Below are positions 9,351-17,560 of a stretch of 64,000 nucleotides of DNA, piece by piece. Every line of letters starts with the position of its first letter. Position 1 is the first letter of the stretch. The translations under genes and the position numbers were made by a program. Origin of the DNA: Pseudomaricurvus sp033283335 (GTDB taxonomy: Bacteria > Pseudomonadota > Gammaproteobacteria > Pseudomonadales > Cellvibrionaceae); NCBI GenBank assembly GCA_033283335.1, contig JAWMQP010000001.1:1178001-1242000 (forward strand). Direction: 5' to 3'. The notes beneath the pieces are model-generated. The model did no database searches. It had not been told where the DNA came from and saw nothing but the letters and a program-made list of their open reading frames with translations.

Positions 9351-10379
9351 ATGATTAAGGTGCCGATATGTAAGAAGAGATCCGCTAAATTGAATCGTAC
9401 ATTTTGCATTGCCCCCATGATGGATTGGTCCGACCGTCACTGCCGCTACTTATGGCGCTTGATTTCACAGCATGCGGTGCTCTACACCGAAATGGTGACT
9501 ACCGGGGCTTTAATACATGCAGAACCGGAGCGCTTCTTACAATACAACGACGCAGAACACCCCCTCGCTCTCCAACTGGGAGGCAGCGACCCCGCCGACC
9601 TGGCCCAGTGCAGTCGAATGGCCGAAGAATGGGGTTACGACGAGGTCAACCTCAATTGCGGCTGCCCCAGTGATCGGGTGCAAAATGGCATGATTGGCGC
9701 CATTCTGATGGCACACCCGCAGCGCGTCGCCGATTGCATTAAAGCCATGCAGGATGCCGTCAGTATTGAGGTAACCGTCAAGCACCGTATCGGGATTGAC
9801 GATATGGATGACTACCCCGGCATGTTTAACTTTGTGGAAACCATCGCCAATAGTGGTTGCCGCACGTTTATAGTCCATGCCCGCAAGGCCTGGTTAAAGG
9901 GTTTGAGTCCGAAAGAAAACCGCGAAGTCCCTCCTTTGCGCTACGACATGGTCCAGCGCCTGAAGCAGGAATTTCCCGAGCTAAATATAATCCTAAATGG
10001 CGGCCTGCAAACCCTGGAGCAGTGCCAGACGGCTCTGGGCCCGAAACATGACGCTACAAACCTGCCCCTGGACGGTGTCATGGTTGGCCGCGAGGCCTAC
10101 AGCAACCCCTATCTGCTGGCTGAAGTGGATCGACGCTTTTACGGTGATGCTCGCCCTATTCCCTCACGACTGGACATTGCCGAGGCTTTTGCTGACTATT
10201 GCCGTGACCAGCTCAGTCGCGGACAACAATTGAAATACATGACACGGCATATGTTAGGCTTGTTCCAGGGCATGCCGGGAGCCCGACGTTTTCGGCGCCA
10301 TTTGAGTGAAAATGCCTACCGGCCTGATGCCTCTATTGCGGTACTTGAGGATGCACTGGCACTAGTGGGCAACAATTAA
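9351..10379 (+). CDS. dusA: tRNA-dihydrouridine(20/20a) synthase DusA
   Basis: A 342-aa FMN-dependent enzyme that reduces uridine 20/20a in the tRNA D-loop. The DusA hallmark CIAPMMDWSDRHCRYLWRL is near the N-terminus, followed by the FMN-barrel motifs QLGGSDP, EVNLNCGCPSDRVQ (catalytic Cys) and TVKHRIGID. The length is normal. Transcription is divergent from the protease/phosphatase pair. The TerB-like gene follows on the same strand about 50 bases later. Confidence 0.95.
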   Translation: MIKVPICKKRSAKLNRTFCIAPMMDWSDRHCRYLWRLISQHAVLYTEMVTTGALIHAEPERFLQYNDAEHPLALQLGGSDPADLAQCSRMAEEWGYDEVNLNCGCPSDRVQNGMIGAILMAHPQRVADCIKAMQDAVSIEVTVKHRIGIDDMDDYPGMFNFVETIANSGCRTFIVHARKAWLKGLSPKENREVPPLRYDMVQRLKQEFPELNIILNGGLQTLEQCQTALGPKHDATNLPLDGVMVGREAYSNPYLLAEVDRRFYGDARPIPSRLDIAEAFADYCRDQLSRGQQLKYMTRHMLGLFQGMPGARRFRRHLSENAYRPDASIAVLEDALALVGNN

Positions 10380-10425
10380 TGGTTAGCTCACTGACAGGGG
10401 GACACTGAAACTATGGGGAGACTCT

Positions 10426-10875
10426 ATGCTATCCGGTATTAAAGCGCTCTTTTCCGAATTACTGGATACTGAAACCAGCGCACTGGAACAAACCGATCCC
10501 AAACACCTGGCGGCCGCCGCCTTAATGATTGAAGTTGCCACCATCGATGAACACTTCGACGCCACCGAAATCCGGATGTTAGCCAGGGAGTTACAGCGTC
10601 AATTTGACCTGGACAGTGAAACCATTCACCAGCTGATTGATAGTGCCCGCCGTGAAAGTGACGATGCCACCTCCCTCTACCAGTTTACCCGCTGCATCAA
10701 CGACCACTGCTCGGCCGACGAGAAGTTCCAGCTGTTATTGGGCATGTGGCGGATTGCCTACGCGGACAACCGACTGGATAAATACGAGGAGCACATTGTG
10801 CGGCGGGTGAGCGACCTGATTTATGTCTCCCACAGCGACTTTATCCGGGCCAAGAAAATGTCTCAATCCAGTTAA
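10426..10875 (+). CDS. TerB-like protein
   Basis: A 149-aa all-helical protein that looks like the TerB/DjlA-N fold: paired acidic helices with AALMIEVATIDEHFDATEI and the second half GMWRIAYADNRLDKYEEHIV. Such proteins bind metal through acidic residues in these two motifs and are widespread as stand-alone cytoplasmic proteins of unclear role. It lies 46 bases after dusA on the same strand with a good ribosome site (GGGGAG). Confidence 0.8.
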   Translation: MLSGIKALFSELLDTETSALEQTDPKHLAAAALMIEVATIDEHFDATEIRMLARELQRQFDLDSETIHQLIDSARRESDDATSLYQFTRCINDHCSADEKFQLLLGMWRIAYADNRLDKYEEHIVRRVSDLIYVSHSDFIRAKKMSQSS

Positions 10876-10930
10876 CGCCAGAGCCGAGAAACACTGGTGC
10901 AATTAATAGTAACAGTGAACGATTAAGACC

Positions 10931-11416
10931 TCAGGGGGAATCCTCGAGCGTTTTCACCAGGTCCCGAAAGGTTTCCCGGTTGTGCTCGTTCAGATTCATA
11001 AGGATGTGATGCGCTTCCAATACCTTGCGTCGCACCGAGGATTCATCAATATCGCGACTTTCCAGACACTGCACGGCGCCAGGATTGTCGGGCAGGTCCG
11101 TGACAATATCAAAAATTTCGGCAAACCCCATGGTATCCAACAGCCGGTTAATCCCCGGAGAGGTAGAGATCACCACCGGCCGCAGGTGCTTGCGCTGATC
11201 CGCCAGAATCGAGATTTTCGCCATTAATCCGAGAGTGGTGCTATCAATGGCTTCGGCGTCGTTCAGATCAAAGATAATGGAGTGGAAGTCATCAGCCTCA
11301 AACATATTATGGATAAAGTGATCAAAGGACATGCACAAGGTCAGCCTGACATCGCCTTCCATCTTAATAACATAGACGCCGGCATGATCTGCTACCCAGA
11401 TTTTACCCTGCCGCAT
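10931..11416 (-). CDS. STAS-domain anti-sigma factor antagonist (HsbA-like)
   Basis: A 161-aa protein with an N-terminal STAS domain (about residues 5-100). The phosphoacceptor region is FDLNDAEAIDSTTLGLMAKI, with the Ser-Thr-Thr expected at the regulatory site. The helical C-terminal tail of about 50 residues and the total length resemble Pseudomonas HsbA. It lies directly downstream of a response regulator with a PP2C domain, the same pairing as HsbR-HsbA, where the phosphatase and a kinase switch the antagonist that controls an anti-sigma factor or a diguanylate cyclase. Confidence 0.8.
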   Translation of the reverse strand: MRQGKIWVADHAGVYVIKMEGDVRLTLCMSFDHFIHNMFEADDFHSIIFDLNDAEAIDSTTLGLMAKISILADQRKHLRPVVISTSPGINRLLDTMGFAEIFDIVTDLPDNPGAVQCLESRDIDESSVRRKVLEAHHILMNLNEHNRETFRDLVKTLEDSP

Positions 11417-11534
11417 AGCTTACACCTATAAAACCTGTGCCACTCATAAATTTACCAACACCAAAATCAGCCGTTAAGTTGCAAGACGTCTGTGCTCTTC
11501 ACTGTTGTCAGTCACTGCCTATTCAATATAGCTG

Positions 11535-12743
11535 TTAAAGCGAATCAGTCCGGACGATACTCAACACAGCGATGTCATCTGGAGCATCAGTGATAGCATC
11601 CAGCTGCAGAGCCTGATTCACTCTGGCCATTCCGCCACCGGCACTGGCCAGCCTTTGCAGCAATTGCGCTTCTTTTTCCAGCAAATCCTGTGCAGGCATG
11701 ACTTCCAAGATACCATCTGAAAAAGCCAGCAAGCTGGTTTCCGGAGGAAAGTCCGTCTCGTACAACTGCCACTCCTGATGGGAGAACAAGCCCAGCGGAG
11801 GGCCCTGGCCATCGAGAAATTGCGCCCCGTCAGGCCCCACCATCGCCATCAAAGGCAAGTGACCTGCCACAGCGTAATGCAGGCGGTGCAACTGTATATC
11901 CACTACTCCCAACAAACAAGTCATATGATGCCCAAGCCGGGTTTCCAGCAATAACCGGTTAACCTCAGCCAACCCCAGATTCAGGTCTTCGGCGACGGAA
12001 CTCCCCCCCCTGAACAACTCGGTACTGCGCACCAGCTCGGCTGTCACATGCTTAAGCCACACCGTCGCAAAGGCCGAAGAGGCGCCATGCCCAGAAACAT
12101 CCGTCAGGTAAAAGACAAGGTAGCGATCCCCCAGGTAACCAAGGTCAATAAAGTCGCCACTGAGAAATAAAGAGGGGATGATGCGATGTTCCAGGGTATA
12201 GCCGTCACGCCGCACCGGGGTTGGCGGCAGGAGCTGCTGCTGAACCCGTCGGCCAGCTTCCTGGTCTTTTTGTAATGTCTTGAGGTGTTCTTTTAACTCT
12301 TTATTGGCTGCTTCCAGGTCTTCCCGATAGCGCTGGTTCTGAGCCAACAGATCGCGGCGCTCAAGGCTCTTACTGACGGCATGCACCAAAACTTCCATAT
12401 CCACCAGAGGTTTGATCAGGAAATCCGAAGCCCCCAAACGCAATGCCTTAACCACATCCCCCATGACCCCAACACCAGAAATCACAATCACAGGGGTATC
12501 GGGGGATAATTGGTGCACCTGCTCCAAAACCTGCAGGCCATCCATGGAGGGCATGCGCAGATCGGTCAGGACCACATCAGGACGATGCTGTTCAAACAGG
12601 GCTATACCTTCGACACCATGGTCAGCCTCCAACATCTCGAAGCCACTGTCCTCGAGATAAGCCACCACACTCTGGCGCACGATAATATCATCATCAATGA
12701 TGAGCAGTTTTCGGCTTACCGTAGGCATTGAGTTCCCAATCAA
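11535..12743 (-). CDS. Response regulator with PP2C/SpoIIE phosphatase output (HsbR-like)
   Basis: A 402-aa cytoplasmic protein. Residues 10-125 are a receiver domain (LLIIDDDIIVRQSV acidic pocket, phosphoacceptor Asp in VVLTDLRMPSMDG, Lys in DFLIKPL). A coiled-coil linker (about 130-180) follows, then a SpoIIE-type PP2C phosphatase (about 190-400) with GDFIDLG and FYLTDVSGHG metal-binding motifs and LLAFSDGILE. The first start is a TTG with a good ribosome site (GGAAGGAAG); an ATG lies 15 bases in. I see no HPT/kinase module. It is paired with the downstream STAS protein as a partner-switching module. Confidence 0.85.
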   Translation of the reverse strand: MIGNSMPTVSRKLLIIDDDIIVRQSVVAYLEDSGFEMLEADHGVEGIALFEQHRPDVVLTDLRMPSMDGLQVLEQVHQLSPDTPVIVISGVGVMGDVVKALRLGASDFLIKPLVDMEVLVHAVSKSLERRDLLAQNQRYREDLEAANKELKEHLKTLQKDQEAGRRVQQQLLPPTPVRRDGYTLEHRIIPSLFLSGDFIDLGYLGDRYLVFYLTDVSGHGASSAFATVWLKHVTAELVRSTELFRGGSSVAEDLNLGLAEVNRLLLETRLGHHMTCLLGVVDIQLHRLHYAVAGHLPLMAMVGPDGAQFLDGQGPPLGLFSHQEWQLYETDFPPETSLLAFSDGILEVMPAQDLLEKEAQLLQRLASAGGGMARVNQALQLDAITDAPDDIAVLSIVRTDSL

Positions 12744-12995
12744 ACTTCCTTCCGCCCGCTTTCTGTAGACTCTGAAGCGATCTGACCGACATCGACCCTA
12801 AGCACTGAGCCACCTTCCCTCACATCATGGAAGGACTACCGGCGTGTTAAGTGTCCAGCCCGTCAGCTCCAGGCCGTCAGAAAAAGCACCACGAACCAAT
12901 AACAAAGAAAGAAACGACAATTTGAGGCAATACACTACTCTGATAGGCTGTCGGCTTCAAGTAGGCTCAAGGCACCATCAGCGGAAACCCAAGCC

Positions 12996-13826
12996 CTAGA
13001 AGTCGAACTCACCACCAAAATCGTCCTCGACCTTGCCATCCTGAATCAGGTAATCACGTCGCTGCAAATAGGCATCACGGATAAAGGTGTATTTGTCCCC
13101 ACTCAACAGCTCCTCCGCATCCAAAATCGCAGCCCGTGTGTCCACTATATCCGCCGCTATCAGGGTGTTGCGAGTGGGTATATGATCGACATAGGTGATG
13201 GGGTTAACGTAGGCCGCCAGTGGCATTCCCACGGCATCGCGGACTGTAGAAGAGCCCAAAAAAGGAATCACCAGATAGGGCCCCTGGCCACTACCCCAGG
13301 TCGAGAACGTTTGACCAAAATCCTCGCCTTCGCTGCGCGGCAACCCAACATGTTGAGCCACATCGAAGACACCCACGATTCCGACGGTGGAGTTGATCAA
13401 TAGTCGTCCTGTGTCATTACCCGCTTGCTGCCACTTCCACTGCAGCAGATCGTTAACGATATTGCGCACTTCAAGGAGGTTGGCGAAGAAATTGGACACT
13501 CCGGTTTCCACCGGATCGGGGGTAACCGTTCGGTAGCCTTTGGCCACTGGCTTCAAGAAGTAAGTATCCAGCGTATCATTGAAGGCAAAGATCCGCCGGT
13601 TCATGCCCTCCCACGGATCCCGTTTGTCGAAATTTTGCGCTGTGGCAAACTCGGCATCCATGGAATCCACAGACATTGAATCCACAGACACTGTATCCAC
13701 AGACATGGTCTGTTCAGGTGCAGCCAATACAGTCTGCCCCATGGCCAAGCACAGCACTCCCGCTGCCGCCGATGCCAGGCGGGCTTTGAACCCGGCCATT
13801 TTCGGCTTTGATAACGTCAAATCCAT
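12996..13826 (-). CDS. mlaA: MlaA (VacJ) family phospholipid-transport protein
   Basis: A 276-aa outer-membrane protein of the Mla retrograde phospholipid pathway. Signatures are DPWEGMNRRIFAFND and GEDFGQTFSTWG...GPYLVIPF. It has an N-terminal signal peptide, but I cannot find a convincing lipobox: the only nearby Cys (in AGVLCLAMG) has Leu at -1. It may therefore be secreted without a lipid anchor, unlike the E. coli protein. Just after the likely cleavage site a 15-bp x3 tandem repeat adds a Ser-Val-Asp-rich tail. The mlaFEDCB genes are not in the window. Confidence 0.9.
   Translation of the reverse strand: MDLTLSKPKMAGFKARLASAAAGVLCLAMGQTVLAAPEQTMSVDTVSVDSMSVDSMDAEFATAQNFDKRDPWEGMNRRIFAFNDTLDTYFLKPVAKGYRTVTPDPVETGVSNFFANLLEVRNIVNDLLQWKWQQAGNDTGRLLINSTVGIVGVFDVAQHVGLPRSEGEDFGQTFSTWGSGQGPYLVIPFLGSSTVRDAVGMPLAAYVNPITYVDHIPTRNTLIAADIVDTRAAILDAEELLSGDKYTFIRDAYLQRRDYLIQDGKVEDDFGGEFDF
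13661..13705. repeat. 15-bp tandem repeat x3 (in mlaA N-terminus)
   Basis: Three 15-bp units with the common core ATCCACAGACA. They encode repeated SVD-containing pentapeptides at the N-terminus of the MlaA protein, between the signal peptide and the conserved domain. Confidence 0.9.
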
Positions 13827-13934
13827 TGGTAGTTTTCTCTTAGCTGATCACATCAAGGGCATTCTAGCGCAGCCTCTGCAACAGGCAAAGGGCCATGTCG
13901 GCACAGTATTCATCCTTTTCCTGTCCATAAACGC

Positions 13935-13965
13935 AAACAGCCGCCCCTTGGGGGGCGGCTGTTTG
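13935..13965 (-). terminator. Strong GC hairpin after porin gene
   Basis: An 11-bp GC-rich stem (ACAGCCGCCCC with its complement) and a short loop about 70 bases past the porin stop codon. There is no long T tract, so its strength as an intrinsic terminator is uncertain. It would also separate the convergence-free porin gene from mlaA, which starts just beyond. Confidence 0.6.
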
Positions 13966-14036
13966 CCAACTATTGAGAAGAGTGACTCAATAGCTTCAAT
14001 TTTGCGTCAACCTTCACTTAGAAGGCGAACTGGGAC

Positions 14037-15122
14037 TTAGAAAGCAAACTGAAAGCGCGCGCGCAGCTCATCACCTTCGTAACCAGTCGCATCCTCTTCA
14101 CCGTCCATGTAGCTCAGACCCAGGCGGACGTTTTCATTGGCGTACCAGTTCAGGCCGAAGCTGGTTTGCTCACCTTCAACGGTGTCCAGACCCACGTCAG
14201 AGTATTTACCAAAACCGTTTTCGTAGCGGACAACCACTTCCCAGGCACCTGCGCCAGTGGAAGCTTTCACACGCTTGAAAGCACCGTCTTTATAAGGACG
14301 GGTTTCACCGGTAATCACCCAACCAGCCTGCACATAATAGCCATCGACATCGGTGTCACCGTCTTCGGCATCAAAGTATTCAGCCTGAGCGTGGAAAGGT
14401 CCGGCTACGAATGCCAGTTCCAGGTTATAACCGTCGTAATCGTCATCGGAATCGTCGGCTGAACGTGAGGTGTAACCGGCACCCAGGTGCACCAGCATGC
14501 TGTCAGTTTTGATCGGTGCCAGGGTCACACGGCCAGTAATCGCCGTCTGGTCCACATCGTCGCTGCCGTCACCGTCAGCTTCGAACACGCCAATACCGTA
14601 AGTCCAGATGGAACCGCGACCATCCAATTTGATACCTGCGCTACGGCCCGGCGTATAAAATTCGCTCAAGGCTGTACGTTCCAGCAAGGAGATATCCTTG
14701 GAGCTGGTCATCTGCTCCAGACCAAACGACTCTTTTTGCTTACCGATGGTAATACGGGCCGCCTTGCCAAAACCGGTGTAGCCAATGAACAGGTCTTCCG
14801 CGTCGCCACCTTTAGCGCCACTGCTCTCGGCAATGTTGAACTGGGCCTTGTATTCCCAATCGCCGTAGTGACCTTGTATAAACATACGGGCGCGGCGCAC
14901 ATCGAAATCGTCAGTGTCTATATCACTGTCTTTGGCCTCCGTGGCATCGTAGTCCCACTGGAGACGACCGCCCAGCTTAACAGAAGCTTTATTGTCAACG
15001 GTTTCAGCCTTGAGTCCGCCTTTGGTGCTCAGTTTAATATCCGCCCCATCAGTAATGACAGAACCCGCCTGAGCAGTAGTTGCCATGGCCGCGATGGCCA
15101 GAGACAGCAAAGTCTTTTTCAT
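14037..15122 (-). CDS. OprO/OprP-like phosphate-type porin
   Basis: A 361-aa outer-membrane beta-barrel with signal peptide MKKTLLSLAIAAMATTAQA. The body resembles phosphate-selective porins O and P (VKLGGRLQWDYD, RRARMFIQGHYGDWEYKAQFN, SFGLEQMTSSKDISLLERT, FGLNWYANENVRLGLSYMD) and ends in Phe (FQFAF), as barrels inserted by Bam do. I chose the ATG at 15122, which has a clear ribosome site (AGGGGAAG), over the longer frame to 15185. Acidic loops (EDGDTDVDG, SADDSDDDYDG) argue that substrate preference may differ from phosphate. Confidence 0.88.
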   Translation of the reverse strand: MKKTLLSLAIAAMATTAQAGSVITDGADIKLSTKGGLKAETVDNKASVKLGGRLQWDYDATEAKDSDIDTDDFDVRRARMFIQGHYGDWEYKAQFNIAESSGAKGGDAEDLFIGYTGFGKAARITIGKQKESFGLEQMTSSKDISLLERTALSEFYTPGRSAGIKLDGRGSIWTYGIGVFEADGDGSDDVDQTAITGRVTLAPIKTDSMLVHLGAGYTSRSADDSDDDYDGYNLELAFVAGPFHAQAEYFDAEDGDTDVDGYYVQAGWVITGETRPYKDGAFKRVKASTGAGAWEVVVRYENGFGKYSDVGLDTVEGEQTSFGLNWYANENVRLGLSYMDGEEDATGYEGDELRARFQFAF

Positions 15123-15405
15123 GGTGTCTTCCCCTAATATTTTTGGATATTCCAAGTTGTAATTGCCGGAATTTGTCAAACCCAAGTTGATACCTTCGGA
15201 AACGCAATCTGTGCTTTCCGCTTTAGGTTGTGAGGTGCATTCTGACGACGGAATATGTCAGTAATATGACGGGGATTTAAAAAAGGGATGTTTTATTGCA
15301 TTTGAATAATAGTGATCTACACCAGCAGGTAAAAAAAATAATTCTTTAAAAATCAGCTAGTTATACACATTAAGAATAGAAGAGACGCCATGAAAAGGAT
15401 ATTTA

Positions 15406-16182
15406 TTAAAAAATAATGTCACATTTCTGTAATTTCTGAAGTAAATCCATTCCCATTTGAGTGAATTTTTGTGGGTTTGGATGACCGATTTCCTGGGCGA
15501 CTTGGCCCAAGGCCACCTCTCCGGATTGGACTGTTTCGTCCTGTAACAGCTCCAATACCCTCACCGTCATGGGGTTGACCGCCATAAACTGAACCTCGTC
15601 TTTGCGGTTGCGATACACCAGCAAAAAAGTCGGCTGCTCGGGAGGCTGTAAAGGCTGGAATTCCGGCCCAATCAAGTGCACCGGGTATTGATAGGACAGC
15701 GTCCACAGCAGCGGAGACACCACCGGGCAGGCGGACAACAAATCCTCCGTAAGGCGTTCATCGCCCGTGACCGGCAAGCGTTCAGGGGAAATATCCAGCG
15801 CCAGCTCCACCCATTCGTAATGGGCCAATTCCAGCATAAAAGGCGGGTCACAGTCCCTCGGCTGATGCTCCTCTTGCAGAAAGGTCAAAAACTCCTGACT
15901 GATTTCCACAAAATAAGGGGACTGGGATTGGTGGTCGCGAACAAACCTACGGATCAATTCGTACCAATCGCCATCCTGATACAAGCTGCGCAGAATCGGA
16001 AAGCCACCGCGGAGAAAACTCTCAATATTGTTAAAGATTAAATCCCGGTAGATTTGCAGCCGGCGATCCTCAATGTCCTGCGGGGCCGGGTGCACCTGCG
16101 GATCTCGCATATGACGGGCAAACTGCTGTTGAACCCGAACAAATTCAGCCGGGGAAGCACTGCTGTCAGGATGGCTCGCCAT
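15406..16182 (-). CDS. DUF2063 family RiPP recognition partner (BufC/HvfC-like)
   Basis: A 258-aa protein of the DUF2063 family (putative DNA-binding fold by name, but in practice the partner of DUF692 enzymes). N-terminal helical segment EFVRVQQQFARHMRDP, then IYRDLIFNNIESFLRGGFPIL, typical of the family, and a C-terminal winged-helix-like part. I chose the ATG at 16182, with ribosome site AAGGGGG, 4 bases after the stop of the DUF692 gene. Together they are expected to act on the Cys-rich precursor encoded upstream: the partner binds the leader and the DUF692 enzyme modifies the Cys. Confidence 0.82.
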   Translation of the reverse strand: MASHPDSSASPAEFVRVQQQFARHMRDPQVHPAPQDIEDRRLQIYRDLIFNNIESFLRGGFPILRSLYQDGDWYELIRRFVRDHQSQSPYFVEISQEFLTFLQEEHQPRDCDPPFMLELAHYEWVELALDISPERLPVTGDERLTEDLLSACPVVSPLLWTLSYQYPVHLIGPEFQPLQPPEQPTFLLVYRNRKDEVQFMAVNPMTVRVLELLQDETVQSGEVALGQVAQEIGHPNPQKFTQMGMDLLQKLQKCDIIF

Positions 16183-16186
16183 ATTG

Positions 16187-17074
16187 TCACCCCCCTTGGA
16201 TAGTTGAAGCATCTGGCGTCCGCTGTCGACAATGACTGGCGTTGGCCTGCAGCTGTCGAATCATGGCCACCTCATGCAGCAACTCGGGCAATGGCGGAAT
16301 ATTAAAGTCCCGCTCCAGCAAGGTGGGCATCACCCCAAAACAGTCGTAAGCTTCCTGTAATAGTTGCCAGACCGGATCAATCACATCCGCACCGTGGGTA
16401 TCAACCCGCAGGTCTTCAGCTTCTTCAAAATGTCCCGCCACATGCACATAGGCCACCCGCTCACCGGGCAACTGCCGCAGGAACTCGCTGGGATTGTAGT
16501 GGTGATTGATGCTGTTGACGTAAATATTGTTAACGTCCAACAACAAATCACAATCCGCCTCCAGCAAGACCGCATTGATGAATTCAAGCTCGGACAACTG
16601 CTGATGGGGGGCGCAGTAGTAAGACACATTTTCCATGGCGATGCGCTCACCCAAAAAATCCTGCACCTGAGCAATGCGTCCGGCCACATGCCGAACGGCT
16701 TCTTCAGTAAAGGGGATCGGCATCAAATCGTAGAGATGACCTGCATCACTGCAGTAACTGAGGTGTTCGGTGTAACGGCGTATATTGTGATCTTTGAGAA
16801 AGGTTTTGATTGAGCCCAGCAACTCCCAATCAAGCGGGTCGGTTGAACCGATGGAGAGGGACAGACCATGACAGACAAACGGAAACTGTTCAGTAAAGGC
16901 TCGAAGTTGTTTGCCAAAACGACCGCCAATGTTGATCCAGTTTTCCGGCGCGACTTCCATAAACTGAACGCACTCAGGCGTCAGCTTATGGCAATCGTCC
17001 AGCATGCTGCGGCGCAGACCAAGGCCTGCACCTTCAACAGCAAAATGTGGAATGGGGTTTGTTGTGTTCATCAA
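16187..17074 (-). CDS. DUF692 multinuclear-iron RiPP-modifying enzyme (BufB/MbnB/HvfB-like)
   Basis: A 295-aa TIM-barrel of the DUF692 family. The conserved metal-ligand segments are visible: GAGLGLR at the start, CHGLSLSIGS, EHLSYC, AMENVSYY, LLDVNNIYVNS, YVHVAGH, DTHG and LLERDFNIP. MbnB and BufB of this family are known to use iron to convert peptide Cys residues into oxazolone/thioamide or thiooxazole groups that bind copper. It sits between the precursor gene (17 bases upstream) and the DUF2063 partner (4 bases downstream) in one operon. Confidence 0.9.
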   Translation of the reverse strand: MMNTTNPIPHFAVEGAGLGLRRSMLDDCHKLTPECVQFMEVAPENWINIGGRFGKQLRAFTEQFPFVCHGLSLSIGSTDPLDWELLGSIKTFLKDHNIRRYTEHLSYCSDAGHLYDLMPIPFTEEAVRHVAGRIAQVQDFLGERIAMENVSYYCAPHQQLSELEFINAVLLEADCDLLLDVNNIYVNSINHHYNPSEFLRQLPGERVAYVHVAGHFEEAEDLRVDTHGADVIDPVWQLLQEAYDCFGVMPTLLERDFNIPPLPELLHEVAMIRQLQANASHCRQRTPDASTIQGG

Positions 17075-17090
17075 AACGAATCAGGCTTAA

Positions 17091-17441
17091 CTACTCACCT
17101 TTGCCTTCACCGCATTTACCCTCGCCACATTTGCCTTCCTTCATGGCTTTCTTACCTTCACCGCACTTACCTTCGCCACACTTGCCTTCCTTCATGGCTT
17201 TTTTACCCTCACCGCACTTACCTTCGCCACACTTGCCTTCCTCCATGGCCTTTTTCTCTTCGCCGCACTTACCTTCGCCGCATTTGCCTTCCTTGTGCTT
17301 ACTGGCCAGGTTATAACCCGAGGACAACTCCTCAGCGGCAAACGGATTGGTTTCCGCGTTGGCAACCGGAGTCAGAACAGCTGAGGCAATAAAAGCAGCG
17401 CCTACCGCAGCGGCCAGTGGCGTAGTCACTTTCTTCGACAT
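17091..17441 (-). CDS. Cys-rich repeat RiPP precursor (HvfA/bufferin-like), eight EGKCG motifs
   Basis: A 116-aa small protein with an N-terminal signal peptide (MSKKVTTPLAAAVGAAFIAS, cleavage near VANA) and a C-terminal low-complexity half made of EGKCGEGKCG blocks separated by K/E-KKAM linkers. I count eight EGKCG motifs, and every Cys in the predicted mature peptide lies in one. Proteins of this kind with DUF692 and DUF2063 neighbours are known or proposed copper-buffering RiPPs. Alternative: a generic low-complexity secreted protein, but the operon argues against that. There is no DoxX-type membrane gene after the operon, which is often present in related clusters. Confidence 0.85.
   Translation of the reverse strand: MSKKVTTPLAAAVGAAFIASAVLTPVANAETNPFAAEELSSGYNLASKHKEGKCGEGKCGEEKKAMEEGKCGEGKCGEGKKAMKEGKCGEGKCGEGKKAMKEGKCGEGKCGEGKGE
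17100..17291. repeat. 51-bp tandem repeat encoding paired EGKCG motifs
   Basis: Three full copies plus one partial copy of a 51-bp unit inside the precursor gene, each encoding two EGKCG motifs and a Lys-Ala-Met linker. Copies differ mostly at third codon positions, so selection on the peptide is likely. Confidence 0.85.
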
Positions 17442-17560
17442 GATTGAATTCCTGTGTTGGTTGTTGTTCAGGGGACACCGATTGTTATGACCTGGTTAAC
17501 CTGGATAAGTTTCTGGGATTTTTATTTTTACGGAAACGATAATACCACCCCGGCCGCCAT

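Noticed and set aside
17047..17316. Plus-strand Pro/Ser/His-rich repeat frame
   Set aside because: It is the complement of the 51-bp repeats in the Cys-rich precursor gene.
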